Of a stretch of 64,000 bases of DNA, positions 44,334 through 52,427 are shown piece after piece (the stretch's first letter is position 1; every line of letters starts with the position of its first letter). The stretch is from the NCBI RefSeq assembly GCF_003336665.1, contig NZ_QPIJ01000017.1:1-64000 (forward strand). Direction: 5' to 3'. This DNA comes from Vreelandella rituensis (GTDB lineage: Bacteria; Pseudomonadota; Gammaproteobacteria; Pseudomonadales; Halomonadaceae). Position numbers and translations under genes: made by a program. The notes beneath the pieces are model-generated. The model ran no database searches. It had not been told where the DNA came from and was given only the letters and a program-made list of their open reading frames with translations.

Positions 44334-44675
44334 ACCGCCGTCCCCGCCACGTTAGCGAGGTAATTGGGCCGTCACCGTGTTGCCGAGCACTGAAAGATGA
44401 AAAACAGGTCAGACCGACCTTCTCAAAACCTGTTGCGGGCGTGGGCTGAAAGAAGCCGCCTCCCCGTTGAGGAGAGAAGGTGCGCGACGTTCATTAGGGT
44501 CAGGGGTTAGCTACCCCAACAAGAGACCGACTATACGCACGCATCGGCTTACGTTTTTCAAACATCGGGGCTTGCAACCGGGGAGGAGTCCCTATACGCC
44601 CGTTGGGCGAGGCTTCCAACTTCTTAGGCAGCAACCGGCGCGTGGTCGGATTTACGCAAGCCTCCATTCATTAGC

Positions 44676-45274
44676 TGCCTGTGCAAAGTGGACGCCGAAT
44701 CACTGCCCATCACGCCCAAGATGGTGGGTATTGATCTCGGGCTGAAAGACCTGTTCGTGACCAGTGACGGAAAGCGGGTCAATAACCCCCGCCATACGGC
44801 GCGTAAGCAAAAAGGCTCGAACAATCGGGCGAAAGCCAAGCAGAAAGTGGCCAAGCGCCATGCGAAAATTGCCGATGTCCGGCTTGACCACCTTCATAAA
44901 CTCACCCGGCAGATCGTCAACGAGAACCAAGTGATCTGTGCTGAAAGCCTCGCGGTGAAAAACATGGTCAAGAACCGGTATTTGGCGAAAGCCATCAGCG
45001 ATGTGGGCTGGGGGGGATCTGGTGCGCCAGCTCGACTACAAGGCCGCATGGGCGGGGCGCCAGTTCGTCCAGATCGACCGTTGGTACCCCCAGCAGCAAG
45101 CGCTGCCATGGCTGCGGGTTTGTACTGGAATCCCTGTCGCTCAATGTTCGCACCTGGGACTGCCCGGATTGTGGCACCCAAGGCATCGACCGCGACGTAA
45201 ATGCCGCCCGCAACATCCTACAAGCCGGCACCGCGCTGGCAGGGCTATCGCAGTTAGAAATAATTGCTTTCTAA
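44676..45274 (+). pseudogene. TnpB/OrfB (IS1341 type), frameshifted
   Basis: 3' two-thirds of a TnpB gene in several frames. VGIDLGLKDLFV (RuvC-I Asp), KRHAKIADVRLDHLHKLT and CAESLAVKNMVK (Glu) run in one frame to ~45010. A +1 frame continues QLDYKAAWAGRQFVQIDRW, then another carries TWDCPDCGTQGIDRDVNAARNI (zinc pair and third Asp) to TAA 45272. The N-terminal part is missing. Confidence 0.85.
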
Positions 45275-45721
45275 GGTCTTGGCTTCATACCAGACATCAA
45301 GTGCTTGGCAATAGTCTGAACAATAGATTCGAGCACCCATCTGCCAACTGCGATAGCCCTGACCGCGCTGGTAGCCGGTGCCGAAAGTTGAAGAGTACCG
45401 TGGGGCACTCGGGAAGTTACGCCTGTGGAGTTTGTGTAAGACCGGCAATGCCAAAGCATTGAGGCGACGGACAACGAAACAGGAACCTGGGAGGTAACGA
45501 TCAAGGAATTCCCTTCCACAAGCACGCTAGCGCTGAAGGTGGGGGAGGATGTCAAGAATGTCAAAACCCAAGTATACAACCCTAGTCTGTTTTCCGTGCT
45601 GACACAGGAGGATGCTTGATCTACTCCAAGCTTCCTTCCACCCAAAAAACCGCAGGGTACCCATACCGATCAAGGTGTGGCCAGCATCACAATAGTGGCC
45701 AGTGAGATAAAGGCCGCACGG
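45275..45721. other. Right end of the TnpB element and flanking debris
   Basis: No supported protein gene. The 45375-45555 part resembles the guide-RNA scaffold (right end) of IS1341/TnpB elements, ending GGGGGAGGATGTCAAG at 45539-45555. A 16-base inverted repeat, CAGGGCTATCGCAGTT (45237-45252) with AACTGCGATAGCCCTG (45348-45363), joins it to the end of the TnpB gene. The purpose of the 45555-45721 part is not seen. Confidence 0.5.
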
Positions 45722-48049
45722 CTATTTAGCCTTCGGCGCCAAGATGTCGCTGTGAATAAGCCCCAGCGTGTGGGCATAGTTCTCCAGCAGCGTGCCAGGC
45801 TCGCGATGGCCTATCCATTTTGCTACTTGCAAGAGCAGGGTGCCTCTCGCTAGCGTGTCATGCGCTTCGGCGCCACAGAAATGTGACAAGGTCATCTGCA
45901 GCGTCTGTGGCTGAAACATCCAGTGATGACGATGCTGTAATGTATCTCGAAAGCTTGGATGCTGCGCGGCATGCAGCCTCAGCAACGTCCATGACACGGC
46001 GGCGTGGCGCAGGCCATGAAAATCGATGTCGTCTCCCAGCAGATAACGCATCCACTCGATGACGGGCGTGATCAGCGATGCCCGAGTGAAGGTCTGCGGC
46101 GAGTGCCGTGGACCGAACAGGGCAACCTCAGCCAGTGACCATTTGGAGCACTCAGTGAGTCGCTCCTCCACCCACTCATGTAAACATACAACTACCGCGG
46201 CTGGGGCCATGACATGGAGCGCGATACGCCGTCTAGCCGCTGCGGTCTTGCCGCCCAGAATCTCGACCCAGCAGGTACGGTGACCTTGCTCATCGGCAGC
46301 ACCGAATATCACCGAATTGAGCGTTAAAGATTCCACTTCCGAGGCACGAAGGCCTGCATAGAACCCCAAGGCAATCACCAGGCCCATCATCTGGCGTGGA
46401 TCTCCGCTAGGCACCTGGCGGGTAAGTGTTTCCCACACCATCTGCATATGATCCGGTGACAGTATCCGCGTGCGCAGCACGCTGGGGGCAAGAGACCCTG
46501 CATTTGGTTGTGGAAGTGTGACCTCCTCCAGCATGCCATGGCGTTGGCAGAATCGCATGAATTGTCGAAAACTGGCCTTGAACCTTTCCAGTGTGGTCGC
46601 TGACCACTGCGAGCCTGACTGGGCGTCGATCTGTAACTCCATTACCACCTCATCGTCCCAGTCATGCAGGTCAAGCACTGCCTCGTGCATTAGCATTGTC
46701 AGAGGTGTCAGCCGGGAGAGCTGTGTGCGTGCCGTGCTTAGCTTATTACCTTCGGTGCGCAGCTGATGATAAAGAAACTGCAACACCCAGCCAAGATAAT
46801 GCCCGCTATGACCGATTAGCCTGTCGAGTCGCTTCTCATAGCGCACCAACAGCTTCCGCATGGGCTCTTCATATTTTTTGGCCGTCACTTTCTTAGGGGA
46901 CAGCCGGGCAGCTTCTGCCAGGAACTGCTGCAGCAGGTTCTTGACCCGTCGTTGCCAGTCTGGCGGAAAATCTGTCGTGGTGATGACGGAAACCCCCGCC
47001 GGTCGCGTCTGCTGTCCGATATCTGGTAGAGGAGCCGGGGTCTTGTTGCGGACAGCCTCCCGAGTCGGCAGCCTGCCTTGGCTCTCCCCGGGTGCATACC
47101 GGTGGGCGGTATCGCTGTCGGCCAGCAGCGGAACCGGCGTGCAGGTGGGGAGCGGATATTGCCGGAGCAAGGTGGCCCATAACGGCGGGACGCCTCGCAT
47201 GACGGTGACATACCGGCTGGCCGAGACCAGAGATGACCAGCTGCGCAGTGAGTGCCATTGCTCACTATCCGGGCAGTGTTGCAACGCCTTGAGGCAACGC
47301 TGAGAGGTCACCTTTAACTGCGTGCGTAACTGCTGTCGGCGTTGCGTATGGTCGCGTGCCTCGGCCTCCGCACTGGGGGCCAATAGCCACGCCGTTCTAT
47401 CCCACGCCTTCGCCCGGCTGATAATCGCTCGCATGGGCACCCAGAGATCGTCGGGAAGGGTGAGGCGGTAATGGCCATCATGAGGCCACTTGGCGTCGGG
47501 TGAGGCGGGAATGTCCCAGTGCCGTCCGTCAACGTGCTGATGCGTCAGCGCGGCCAAGCTACCCAGCACCACGGTCTCGCTCATGCCCAGCCTCGTCATA
47601 AGGCGGAGTGCCAGTACCAAAAGCCACGCATCTTCTCCTCTATCTCTGCGGCACCACGAAAGCAGGTGACGTTCCAGCGTCACCATTTGTTCATACAATA
47701 AAAAGGTGCGAGGGGTAGGGGGGTGAGCCGTTGGCCGATGGACGGGGACCGGCTCGGGTATCAAGATAGCCTGCATGCTCGGCACTTCGTTCAGCGCTGC
47801 CAGCACGCGGTTGACACGCTTGTGAGCCTGCTGACGCGTGATGGCACGCCCGGTCGCTTGACGCCATTCGAACAAGTCCGCAATCAGCTCGCGGGTGTCA
47901 TGGCTCACCAGCACAAGGGCCTTGACCGGTATGTCTCCGAGTGCGGCGTGCAAAATATGCGCGGTATCGTCGATCTGCGACGGCTGGACAAGAGAATTCT
48001 TTTCCTCTTTCCATTGTCCGATCAATCTTGCTGCGTTCAGTAGTGCCAT
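45722..48049 (-). CDS. Very large tyrosine-recombinase-like protein A
   Basis: 775-residue protein from ATG 48049 (GGAGGT 8 bases upstream). The N-terminal ~480 residues are unfamiliar; the C-terminal ~280 form a tyrosine recombinase domain with arginine I in GFYAGLRASEVE, box II DFHGLRHAAVSW, GHREPGTL and the nucleophile in LLENYAHTL, so RHRHY looks complete. Normal integrases are 300-450 residues. Multi-gene recombinase modules such as Tn554, RIT, GInt (ginABC) and Gamma-Mobile-Trio contain comparable large partners. It is the last gene of the three-gene operon and overlaps the upstream gene by 13 bases. Confidence 0.85.
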   Translation of the reverse strand: MALLNAARLIGQWKEEKNSLVQPSQIDDTAHILHAALGDIPVKALVLVSHDTRELIADLFEWRQATGRAITRQQAHKRVNRVLAALNEVPSMQAILIPEPVPVHRPTAHPPTPRTFLLYEQMVTLERHLLSWCRRDRGEDAWLLVLALRLMTRLGMSETVVLGSLAALTHQHVDGRHWDIPASPDAKWPHDGHYRLTLPDDLWVPMRAIISRAKAWDRTAWLLAPSAEAEARDHTQRRQQLRTQLKVTSQRCLKALQHCPDSEQWHSLRSWSSLVSASRYVTVMRGVPPLWATLLRQYPLPTCTPVPLLADSDTAHRYAPGESQGRLPTREAVRNKTPAPLPDIGQQTRPAGVSVITTTDFPPDWQRRVKNLLQQFLAEAARLSPKKVTAKKYEEPMRKLLVRYEKRLDRLIGHSGHYLGWVLQFLYHQLRTEGNKLSTARTQLSRLTPLTMLMHEAVLDLHDWDDEVVMELQIDAQSGSQWSATTLERFKASFRQFMRFCQRHGMLEEVTLPQPNAGSLAPSVLRTRILSPDHMQMVWETLTRQVPSGDPRQMMGLVIALGFYAGLRASEVESLTLNSVIFGAADEQGHRTCWVEILGGKTAAARRRIALHVMAPAAVVVCLHEWVEERLTECSKWSLAEVALFGPRHSPQTFTRASLITPVIEWMRYLLGDDIDFHGLRHAAVSWTLLRLHAAQHPSFRDTLQHRHHWMFQPQTLQMTLSHFCGAEAHDTLARGTLLLQVAKWIGHREPGTLLENYAHTLGLIHSDILAPKAK

Positions 48050-50400
48050 GGCATGCACCTCCAGTTCAGGGGTCGATAACCGCACTCACGCAACCACGCT
48101 TGCAGTGCTCGTCGCAGTCGAGGCTGTTCGCCAATCGAAGCCTCGGCACGTGGTGATGACAGCATGCGCCCATGGCGTGCATGCCCAAGCAGCGCATCCA
48201 CCTCGGCATCCGAAACGCGCTGTCGCAACCGGCTGGCAAGCGAATGCCGGGCGACGTTGATGGGCCAGTCAGGCAAACCTGGAAGAGCGAGTGACGATAC
48301 GTCAGACCACGTCATGTCACGTAGCACGAGCTGCTGAGCTTGCTTGGAAGGGTGTAGCCATGCGGGTGTATCGCGTACCGCCGTGCGCTGGTCGTGGATG
48401 ACAATGCCCTCTTGCGACGCGAGGTGCGTCAGCAAGATGGTCCATCGGTGTAATGAACGCAGGCTATCGCGTGTCTCTTTAAGTAACGGAATAACGCGAG
48501 ATTCTATTCCGCGTGCCGAGTTTTTGTCGTGAACCCACTGCATTTTATCGCCCATGCGATTCTCACTGCTGTCGCCAATAGGGCGTGCGCCGGTCGATAA
48601 TTGCCATGCCAGCAGCTCCTGGGCGGCAACGAGTTGATAGAGTGTGACCAGGGCATGGAGAGGAAAGGGCATGCCATGATACCAGCGCGAAATTTCCGAT
48701 TTTGGAGTACGCATGGCATCGCGGATTTCCTCGAAAATGGCGACAAAAGCGTCTGGTGGCTGCGCGACGGCCGAACCCATCTGACTGCCTTGATTCGGCA
48801 GGCAGGCGCTGCCAGCATCGCAACGGGCAGCGGCAGCGCGCTCGGTAACACCGACGTCTTCCAGCGTATCATTCAGCAACTGCTGGATTTCGCCGCGAGG
48901 CAGCTGGCGATAGGCAGCCGGTGCCGAAAGAGCCAACCCGAACTGCCCTGATAGTGTCGTCGCTGCGACGTCATCGACGGCATGGGGGCGGCGATATAGC
49001 CAGCTCGTAGCGCTCAGTCGGTTTGCGGTAGGGAGGATGCCAGGGTGTTTTCTAAAGTGGCGCCGTAGCAGTTGATTAAGACGGCCACGTGCGCCACTGA
49101 AGGGGCGCTGAGCAGGTTGAGACGTCGCGTGCTCGTTGAGAACTGTTGCGAAAGCGGCGGGCAGGCGCAGCTGAACCCAGCTGCTCGCTGGATTCGAGTG
49201 GCGCACGGAAGGGCCGTCGAGTAATCGATAACACAGCACCCCAGGGTCAGGGCACCAATGTGGGCGTTCATCTCGCCGATCGCTTATCACCGCCTGGAGA
49301 TGCTCACTGACCACAAGCTGCATCAATCTTCTGGCTGGGATGCCAGTGCTGAGCAAAAGGGCCGCAAAGGTATGCGTTAGCGCCTCCAGCGGGAGGCGCA
49401 ACACTGCATGAACGTGCTCGGGCGTCAGCCGTGAAATGTCAGTGTTGGCAATGAGCGTCGTCGTTGGCGCGGCGAGCGTAAAGCGGCGCGTGAGCATGCG
49501 GTCGTCGCGAGGGGTCAGGCTTGATGGGGTGGTACGTTGCAGCGTGATGTGTTCCGTGGCTTCTTCCAAGTCCTTGCGTTTTTTGTCCGGGGCAGAACGG
49601 ACCCCCATTGCGTGCGCTTCGGGGTCGGCATCAAGCGTTGTGTTACTCATGTCAGGTGCTTCACGCATCAGGCGGCGAGGGGGTGGCGGCGATTTGGCGA
49701 GACGGGAAAGGTGTTTATCATGCCAGGGGTCATGTTTTGTTAAACGTTTTGGCTCGCTTGATCGACCACCGCCGTGATAATCGCGTGTTTTTTCTCCTGG
49801 GCTTAGTTCGCCGTCAACCAGCATTGTAAAGACATCCATCTTGTCTTTTACTTGCAGGGTTCTCTGTGCATATAATGCATCGCTTTTAACAGCCATTAGC
49901 ACATAGTTTGCAAATGGAGTGTCTTGTGGTTTTTCAGGATAATTGGCGTTAATGACTAATTTTATAATGTCACGCGCGGCCAGTACGTGGTGATAAAAAT
50001 TTCCGCGTGATATAAGGTGTGTTAGCTCAACTTCCTTGAAAAAGTCACTCATAAACAAGCGTGACTGTGTTGCAAGAGCATTTGATTGTTGATTAAGCTG
50101 TTTGGGATGAGTGAGTGCGTAAAAGATGGGAAAGTTAGTGCCGATATGTTTTGGTGATGCATGCGAAATGGCGGAAGACTTCTTAAGTTTATCAATCAAT
50201 TTTTCGTTATCACATGCGTCAATATCCGCTTCATAGACAGCGGAAGCTTTGGTCAGCGTCGCAATGGATAACGGCGGTTGAGCATAGATTACGATGTCCA
50301 TGATATGATTTTTTTCATCAGAAGTTAGGTCCGATCGGCCAATGGCGGCCCACCAGACCTCGCGAATCTCGTGCGGATATGGGCGATCTTCGATCATCAT
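48037..50400 (-). CDS. Very large recombinase-like protein B, tyrosine not found
   Basis: 787-residue protein. The N-terminus is of unknown fold and AT-rich in DNA; a proline- and arginine-rich linker (PPPPRRLMREAPD) follows. The C-terminal ~300 residues resemble tyrosine recombinases: AWQLSTGARPIG (arginine I), NVARHSLASRLRQR (box II) and ALLGHARHGRM (third histidine). After GHARHG no tyrosine occurs at the normal distance; the nearest is in ECGYRPL, ~40 residues later. It may be an accessory recombinase or use a displaced tyrosine. Its start overlaps the 260-residue gene (ATGATG) and its end overlaps gene A. Confidence 0.75.
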   Translation of the reverse strand: MMIEDRPYPHEIREVWWAAIGRSDLTSDEKNHIMDIVIYAQPPLSIATLTKASAVYEADIDACDNEKLIDKLKKSSAISHASPKHIGTNFPIFYALTHPKQLNQQSNALATQSRLFMSDFFKEVELTHLISRGNFYHHVLAARDIIKLVINANYPEKPQDTPFANYVLMAVKSDALYAQRTLQVKDKMDVFTMLVDGELSPGEKTRDYHGGGRSSEPKRLTKHDPWHDKHLSRLAKSPPPPRRLMREAPDMSNTTLDADPEAHAMGVRSAPDKKRKDLEEATEHITLQRTTPSSLTPRDDRMLTRRFTLAAPTTTLIANTDISRLTPEHVHAVLRLPLEALTHTFAALLLSTGIPARRLMQLVVSEHLQAVISDRRDERPHWCPDPGVLCYRLLDGPSVRHSNPASSWVQLRLPAAFATVLNEHATSQPAQRPFSGARGRLNQLLRRHFRKHPGILPTANRLSATSWLYRRPHAVDDVAATTLSGQFGLALSAPAAYRQLPRGEIQQLLNDTLEDVGVTERAAAARCDAGSACLPNQGSQMGSAVAQPPDAFVAIFEEIRDAMRTPKSEISRWYHGMPFPLHALVTLYQLVAAQELLAWQLSTGARPIGDSSENRMGDKMQWVHDKNSARGIESRVIPLLKETRDSLRSLHRWTILLTHLASQEGIVIHDQRTAVRDTPAWLHPSKQAQQLVLRDMTWSDVSSLALPGLPDWPINVARHSLASRLRQRVSDAEVDALLGHARHGRMLSSPRAEASIGEQPRLRRALQAWLRECGYRPLNWRCMPWHY

Positions 50401-51179
50401 TCATCGAACTCCACGATAAGTGATAGCTGGTTTTCAGCCCGCTCAGCAGTTTTTTTGATATTTTTTAATGGTCTGTTTAAGCCAGCTTTATTTTCTTTTC
50501 TTTTCAGGACTTCGCTCGAATCGTTCGGTGGCGAGATTGGTTTTTCACATTTTAATAATTGAACTTCGTTTTTTTCATTAAACGTTTTTTTGCTGTTATT
50601 TGTGTTGCTTTTTTTTGATTTTTTGTTGTCTCGTTTAGTTTTTTTAGCGCCTGATTTACGTGCAATCGAGCTTGCGCTAAGATTGGCGCCACGTAGCAAT
50701 AGCACGTAGTGCCGGGTAGACAGTTCTTCGCCATTAAAAAGTGTTTTTTCTATGCAGAATTTAAGCGGTGGATTTTCTTTTATAGTATCAATGGCTTCTC
50801 TCCAGTTAAGGTTTCCCGAAGCGTCTTTTTTCTCATGATACAAACGCTGCAGAGGGCCAAAGAGACACCCCATCAACATGCGCATCTCACCGCTAACATT
50901 TGCCTCTTCAATTAAGCAAGCCACTAAGCTCTCCGGTATCTTGGTTCCTTTTTTACTTTTTTTCTTGTTTAAGTTTAACTGTGCCAAAACTGTTTCTCGG
51001 TTCAGCAAAACCTCTCCGCCGCCGTCCTGCACCAAAAGGACCGGCGGATGCATCAAATGTACGTTACTGCTCCCCTTGTTCTTTTTAGGTGAAATGCCTA
51101 GTAATTCCTGTGGCGAGCGCGTGACTAACCGCGCGTTAATCGTATAGGGGTGGCCGGGCAATGGTTGAATGTCAATGTT
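50397..51179 (-). CDS. Lysine-rich partner of the recombinase operon, unknown
   Basis: 260 residues from ATG 51179, with AGGAG 10 bases upstream. Ordered N-terminal ~170 residues (LPGHPYTINARLVTRSPQELLG, LFGPLQRLYHEKKD) then a lysine/asparagine-rich tail (KSGAKKTKRDNKKSKKSN) suited to DNA or RNA binding. The coding sequence is strikingly AT-rich compared with neighbours, a sign of transfer from a different host. It is first in the operon and overlaps gene B by 4 bases. No family recognised. Confidence 0.7.
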   Translation of the reverse strand, partial: NIDIQPLPGHPYTINARLVTRSPQELLGISPKKNKGSSNVHLMHPPVLLVQDGGGEVLLNRETVLAQLNLNKKKSKKGTKIPESLVACLIEEANVSGEMRMLMGCLFGPLQRLYHEKKDASGNLNWREAIDTIKENPPLKFCIEKTLFNGEELSTRHYVLLLRGANLSASSIARKSGAKKTKRDNKKSKKSNTNNSKKTFNEKNEVQLLKCEKPISPPNDSSEVLKRKENKAGLNRPLKNIKKTAERAENQLSLIVEFDE

Positions 51180-51837
51180 CATAGCTACTAGCTCCTGCGG
51201 ATGATTGGTCGCTATGTCCATAAGGGGCACAGCAATGCAATTAACCCGGCCGATCGGGTAGATTTAATCGGCAATCAGTCCGCACCTAAAAGGTGGGCCA
51301 GCGTGAATCTTCGGCATACGTAAGCCCCCCGGTATGGCTCGTGGGGCTCGTATTGCATCAATTCATTTTTTCGAATGAGTGCGTGCAGGGAAAGCTCTTT
51401 GAACCCCCAGCGGCTGCGAACAGGCATACGCCAGCCGCATGGAGATTCCGCGCGCTTCAGAATGACTCGCTAAGAGAGTGAGTCAGGCATCATCTTTGAA
51501 ATGGATTTCACCGCAGAAGATGCACTTATTGACAGAGCAGGTGCGCCAGAGGCAGAAATCAGTTGGCAACGCCGTGCTCAATCGTACAGGCACATTTATC
51601 TTGGGGGACTCCTGACACTCGAAAAACCAACGAATGGGAGCCAGTTTTAAGATAACGCAAGGCGAGGTGGTCACCTTGCGCTACAGAAGAGTAGGGTGCT
51701 CTTCTTTTATGGTCGTTGTTAGCGACATAAAGTCTGACATGACATTCAGACAGTCATTATTTTAGCTTATCTCATGCCAATATACTGATTGGGACGTTCT
51801 TGTCAAGGCCATCTTGCCTGATCAAGTCATTCAAAAA
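51180..51837. other. Non-coding island end upstream of the recombinase operon
   Basis: Probably the promoter region of the operon plus the outer island end. A GC stem AGCCCCC...TGGGGCT lies near 51320-51348. A 63-codon cysteine-containing frame on the minus strand (51483-51674, GTG start, ending CSVNKCIFCGEIHFKDDA) lacks a ribosome site. AT-rich 51690-51800. Nothing else recognised. Confidence 0.45.
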
Positions 51838-52133
51838 GATGAAGGTGTAATTCATCCTTTTGTAACGCGTTATGGTCATGCGCACAATGAGATCATTGAT
51901 GCCTGGGCCAGGCGCGGCGTGATCGGGTTGATTGTTCTACTGGCGCTCTACCTGATTCCCATGAAGTTCTTTGCCCGCCACTTTGATAGTCCTGACCTGG
52001 AATTGCGTTCTCTGGCAGTGGCGGGCGTGTTGTTGTCAGTGGCCTACATCGAATTCGGGCTATCGCAGGCATTCCTGACCCATAACAGTGGGGTGATGAT
52101 GTTCGCGTTTTGGCTGGCGGTACTGTGGGGAAG
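51838..52133 (+). pseudogene. O-antigen ligase 3' fragment; right direct repeat
   Basis: Gap-free match to 36820-37115 with about twelve substitutions; still reads HAHNEIIDAWARRGVIGLI in frame. It lacks the first 310 codons and joins directly to the decayed glyA fragment, so it cannot work. Confidence 0.9.
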
Positions 52134-52265
52134 TTTCAGTCAGCGGTATTCCCGGGCGGGCAGGGCGGCCCCTTGATGCACGTTGTCCGCCGCCAAGGCT
52201 GGCGGCCACCACGCGCGGTTTCAGTGGCGCCTTGTGCTCGCACTTCCCCGTCTACCGTTGAGCGA
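52132..52265 (+). pseudogene. Decayed glyA fragment
   Basis: Three collinear blocks match intact glyA: CAGTCAGCGGTATTCCCGGG through GATGCACGT (33901-33948), the CACCACGCGCGGTTTC block (34252-34267), and TGTGCTCGCACTT...CGTCTACCGTTGAGCGAG (34381-34415). Large internal deletions separate them. The stop codon context is kept, followed by the strong terminator. Confidence 0.9.
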
Positions 52266-52333
52266 GATGCGCTTGGTTCGATATGCTTAGTTCAAGGTTG
52301 AGCTGACACCTGTTTTTGCCTGGTGCCAGCCCG

Positions 52334-52368
52334 GAAACGCCCCTACCCGCTGTAGGGGCGTTTCTGTT
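52334..52368 (+). terminator. Strong terminator, originally of glyA
   Basis: GAAACGCCCCTAC pairs with GTAGGGGCGTTTC (13 bp, loop CCGCT), followed by TGTTAT. It sits behind the glyA fragment and before the secretion operon; the intact glyA at 34410 has no equivalent. Confidence 0.85.
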
Positions 52369-52427
52369 ATGCTGCCGCGATTAAATTCCTCACTTGACGT
52401 TCTCTCAATTCAACGGTGAACCACCCC

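Larger units (their letters stand above)
37116..51837. mobile_element. Integrated island between ligase repeats
   Basis: A 14.7-kb segment bracketed by 296-bp direct repeats. It holds a tyrosine integrase operon, two TnpB genes, vapBC, an IS110 transposase and a three-gene recombinase operon. Both long ends carry recombinases pointing towards the left repeat. Whether it moved as one unit or was assembled stepwise cannot be seen. The repeats are far longer than a normal att core, so homologous recombination or capture of a host gene end are alternatives to simple site-specific integration. Confidence 0.5.

Noticed and set aside
45254..45454. 66-codon minus-strand frame behind the second TnpB
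   Set aside because: Overlaps the inverted repeat and likely guide-RNA scaffold; no family or ribosome site.
51483..51674. Small cysteine-containing protein on the minus strand
   Set aside because: GTG start without a ribosome site and no family; kept only as a remark in the non-coding stretch.
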